The notes under the pieces: model-generated
Databases searched by the model: none
Told to the model about the DNA's origin: nothing
The model's input: the letters and a program-made list of their open reading frames with translations, nothing else
Part shown: in pieces, positions 5,822 through 7,753 of the stretch
Layout of the letters: every line of letters begins with the position of its first letter
Position numbering within the stretch: the stretch's first letter is position 1
Source: a bacterium
GTDB lineage: Bacteria > Actinomycetota > Humimicrobiia > Humimicrobiales > Humimicrobiaceae
Direction of reading: 5' to 3'
Assembly (NCBI GenBank): GCA_030611285.1
Contig: JAUWQC010000043.1
Span: 1 to 7,753, forward strand
DNA: 7,753 bases
Translations under genes and position numbers: made by a program

Positions 5822-7693
5822 TTAAAATGCCAGTGGAGAAATGCATTCTCCTTTTTTATTTTTTAAACTCTCCAGTCTTGACTTCTGCTCTTCAAGTATT
5901 TTAAATAATATATCTGGAACCCCGGTACCCAGCTCATTATAAATTTTTACAATCCTATCTATTTTTGATATGTTTTCCGGAACTCTCAATGTAAATTGTT
6001 TTATATATTCTTCCTGTCTGTAATCCTTCCCAAGGACATCTTTAAATAACTTTTTAAGGTCTTCATATATTGGAATAAAACCTGTGCCAACATTAATTGC
6101 TTTTACTTCTTTATGAACACGGAGCTCCATCCACTTAAGCCATACCCTTTTATCAGTCTTCTCATTTAAATAATTACCATTACTATCCTTTAAAAAATAA
6201 TTAACACTAAATATTTTAGGTGGATCTTCAAGTAACTCTCCAAATTTAAGATTAATATCTATATATTTCCCAACAGGGATTGAAAGAAAATCAAGGTTAG
6301 ACATAGGATTAAATTTTCTTACACCCGTTTTACCAAGAGTAGCTGCGGTTGTTTCTGACTCTATAGAGGCACCCATACTTACAATTCCATGAGCCCAATT
6401 ATATGCCTCCTGTACCGGTACCAGTGTATCTGAATCCCTTCCTCCATATATTATGCCTTTGATTTCTACACCGTTTGGATTATCATAATTTATATCAAGG
6501 TTATCTAAATTTTTAAGATTAACTGTAAATCTTGCATTCTTATGAGAAAGAGCTATCTCTTTTCCTTCAGAGTCTTTCTTTCCTGGATACCACTCACCTG
6601 AGTGATTTATTCCTTTTTCAGGTACTTTCCCAGGCTTTCCTTTCCAATAAACATTTCCATCCTCGGTTACCAGCACATTTGAAAATATAATCTCATTTGG
6701 CTTATTTAGAATTTTCCATATAGATGGATCATCATCTGGATTAATATCTTCTATTATTCCAAAAATTCCTATTTCCACATTAACAGCATATACTTTATTT
6801 TTAATTTTCTTAATATAGACGATATCATCGCCGACTATTGTCTCCTCAGGAATCATTGCTGTGGAAGTCTTCCCACACATTGATGGAAAAGCACCGGCAA
6901 AATATGTTACTCTGCTCCCCGGACCATGTATTCCGGAAATAAACATATGTTCAGTTAACCAATCTTCTTTTGAAGCTCTGTTTATTCCAAGACGCATAGC
7001 AAGTTTCTTATGCCCGATAGTATTTCCTCCATACTGGGTATTTACAGAATATACAATATCTTCTTCAGTATCCATATATATCCTTCTTTTATTAACATTT
7101 ATACTCACCCCATTTTTAACTTCTCCTTCAGAATGTACGAACTTGAAGTAATCGTTATAATTTCCAAGCCTCCTAAATTCTTCATATCCAGGTCTATAAA
7201 GTATAATTTCAGAATGCGCTACATAACTTGAATCAGTTAACTGAACTGCAGGTATTGAGAAATTAGAATTCGCCGGTCCCAAACAAAAAAACAGGATATA
7301 TAATTCTCTGTCATACATTATGTTTTCCATAATGCCAAAAATTTCCTTAAGTCCACTTTCCTTATCTATTATATTCAGATTGGGTCCTAAATAAACTCCT
7401 TTGGGAACCAGAAACTTAGTCAGCTCTTTGTCTCTGGCCTGATCATAGTAGCCATCAAAATGAACTGTATGCCCTTCTATAGAAAGTTTCCTTTCCTCAC
7501 CATCTTCTATTGCCTTTTTCCTAATATAATTAAAATCATTTTCAGAATCATTACTAATAAAAATTGATTTAGGATTTAAAAGTTTAACAAATTTTGCAAT
7601 TAAATTAAAAATATAATTATTTTCTAATTTAATTATTTTTTCTAAATTTTCCCGGTCACATTTAGATCTGATTATCTTTATATTATCTTCCAC
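5822..7693 (-). CDS. pckG: Phosphoenolpyruvate carboxykinase (GTP)
   Basis: 623 residues, the normal length for GTP-dependent PEP carboxykinase, which interconverts oxaloacetate + GTP with PEP + CO2 + GDP in the cytoplasm (gluconeogenesis, or anaplerotic CO2 fixation). Visible active-site elements are an arginine in DQARDK (Arg87); YGGN (221-224); GHKK (227-230) and His249 in TEHMF, equivalent to the metal-ligand Lys and His; the P-loop AGAFPSMCGKTSTAM (266-280) with the family's reactive Cys273; VGDD (287-290) with the metal-binding Asp; and GGRDSDT (417-423) with Arg419. Where vertebrate and common bacterial enzymes read GGRRPAGVP, this one reads GGRDSDTLVP, followed by ESETTAATLG (445-454). 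I associate that variant with archaeal-type GTP enzymes. The start is GTG at 7693, with GGAG at 7703-7700 six bases before it; an in-frame stop at 7708-7706 excludes any longer form and the first internal Met is at 122. The gene is convergent with the DUF1015 gene, 49 bases between stops. No clear terminator of its own is seen between the genes. Confidence 0.93.
   Translation of the reverse strand: MEDNIKIIRSKCDRENLEKIIKLENNYIFNLIAKFVKLLNPKSIFISNDSENDFNYIRKKAIEDGEERKLSIEGHTVHFDGYYDQARDKELTKFLVPKGVYLGPNLNIIDKESGLKEIFGIMENIMYDRELYILFFCLGPANSNFSIPAVQLTDSSYVAHSEIILYRPGYEEFRRLGNYNDYFKFVHSEGEVKNGVSINVNKRRIYMDTEEDIVYSVNTQYGGNTIGHKKLAMRLGINRASKEDWLTEHMFISGIHGPGSRVTYFAGAFPSMCGKTSTAMIPEETIVGDDIVYIKKIKNKVYAVNVEIGIFGIIEDINPDDDPSIWKILNKPNEIIFSNVLVTEDGNVYWKGKPGKVPEKGINHSGEWYPGKKDSEGKEIALSHKNARFTVNLKNLDNLDINYDNPNGVEIKGIIYGGRDSDTLVPVQEAYNWAHGIVSMGASIESETTAATLGKTGVRKFNPMSNLDFLSIPVGKYIDINLKFGELLEDPPKIFSVNYFLKDSNGNYLNEKTDKRVWLKWMELRVHKEVKAINVGTGFIPIYEDLKKLFKDVLGKDYRQEEYIKQFTLRVPENISKIDRIVKIYNELGTGVPDILFKILEEQKSRLESLKNKKGECISPLAF
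5835..5864 (+). terminator. Intrinsic terminator for the DUF1015 gene, inside the opposing gene
   Basis: GGAGAA (5835-5840) and TTCTCC (5846-5851) form a 6-bp stem with the 5-base loop ATGCA. It is followed at once by T6-A-T6 (5852-5864), a classic plus-strand intrinsic terminator about 62 bases after the DUF1015 stop. It lies wholly within the last codons of the convergent PEP carboxykinase gene, where the complementary strand encodes part of the tail KNKKGECISP. On the minus strand the hairpin is preceded, not followed, by the U-tract equivalent, so it should act in one direction only. Confidence 0.75.
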
Positions 7694-7698
7694 ATTTT

Positions 7699-7707
7699 TC
7701 TCCTTTT
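7699..7707 (-). promoter_or_regulatory. Ribosome binding site for pckG with GTG start and competing ATG
   Basis: On the minus strand AAAAGGAGA (7707-7699) precedes the start. The GTG at 7693 is six bases after GGAG. An ATG at 7695-7693 overlaps it (ATGTG) in another frame, four bases after GGAG, and opens only a five-codon frame (MWKII, then stop). The two starts probably compete for the same ribosome binding site. The remaining bases to the window edge are AT-rich leader with no assignable promoter. Confidence 0.6.
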
Positions 7708-7753
7708 ATAATTTTTCAAAAAAGTAATATTACAATATTTTAAAAATATTTTA

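Noticed and set aside
6861..7231. Two overlapping plus-strand open frames inside pckG
   Set aside because: Antisense shadows of conserved PEP carboxykinase motifs; their composition is that of complementary codons, with no recognisable domain.
7726..7739. AATATT-AC-AATATT dyad upstream of pckG
   Set aside because: Expected by chance in such AT-rich DNA; each half is self-complementary.

Overview
This AT-rich, bacterial-looking window carries five protein-coding genes and one gene fragment. The codon use is strongly A/T-biased. Gene packing, Shine-Dalgarno sites and near-consensus sigma-70-type promoter elements all look bacterial. The gene set is a LemA family membrane protein, an EF-G-like GTPase, a membrane-anchored Ig/CBM9-type surface protein, a DUF1015 protein, and a GTP-type PEP carboxykinase with motifs I associate with archaeal-type members. 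That combination would suit an uncultured anaerobic lineage such as Atribacterota, or another deep-branching low-GC bacterium. The lineage is a guess; the sequence has no marker that settles it.

Layout. Bases 1-469 (minus) hold the first 156 codons of a lemA-like gene that continues past the left edge. Bases 470-727 are a divergent intergenic region with a candidate promoter for each direction and a 10-bp direct repeat. Bases 728-2800 (plus) encode an EF-G-like translational GTPase in which the usual catalytic histidine is tyrosine. Only 5 bp later, bases 2806-4071 (plus) encode a protein with an N-terminal membrane anchor, an Ig-like domain, a CBM9/DOMON-like domain and an acidic tail. These two genes look like one transcription unit.

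Bases 4072-4473 contain no full gene. They hold overlapping palindromes (4121-4140), a 55-codon fragment matching the N-terminal core-binding domain of XerC/XerD-type tyrosine recombinases (4188-4355), and a very good promoter (4378-4406) for the next gene. Bases 4474-5772 (plus) encode a complete DUF1015 protein. Bases 5822-7693 (minus) encode PEP carboxykinase, convergent with the DUF1015 gene. The plus-strand terminator for the DUF1015 gene lies inside the last codons of the PEP carboxykinase gene. The final 60 bases hold only the PEP carboxykinase ribosome binding site and AT-rich leader.

How the genes relate. The EF-G-like and CBM9 genes are probably co-transcribed, although their products act in different compartments and no shared function is obvious. 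PEP carboxykinase links oxaloacetate and PEP. Some proteins related to DUF1015 are reported to be serine kinases, so a loose link through three-carbon metabolism is possible, but the convergent arrangement does not demonstrate it. I found no CRISPR array, toxin-antitoxin pair, defence island, tRNA or rRNA. The most unusual items are the EF-G-like/CBM9 pairing, the recombinase remnant, and the terminator nested in an opposing coding sequence.
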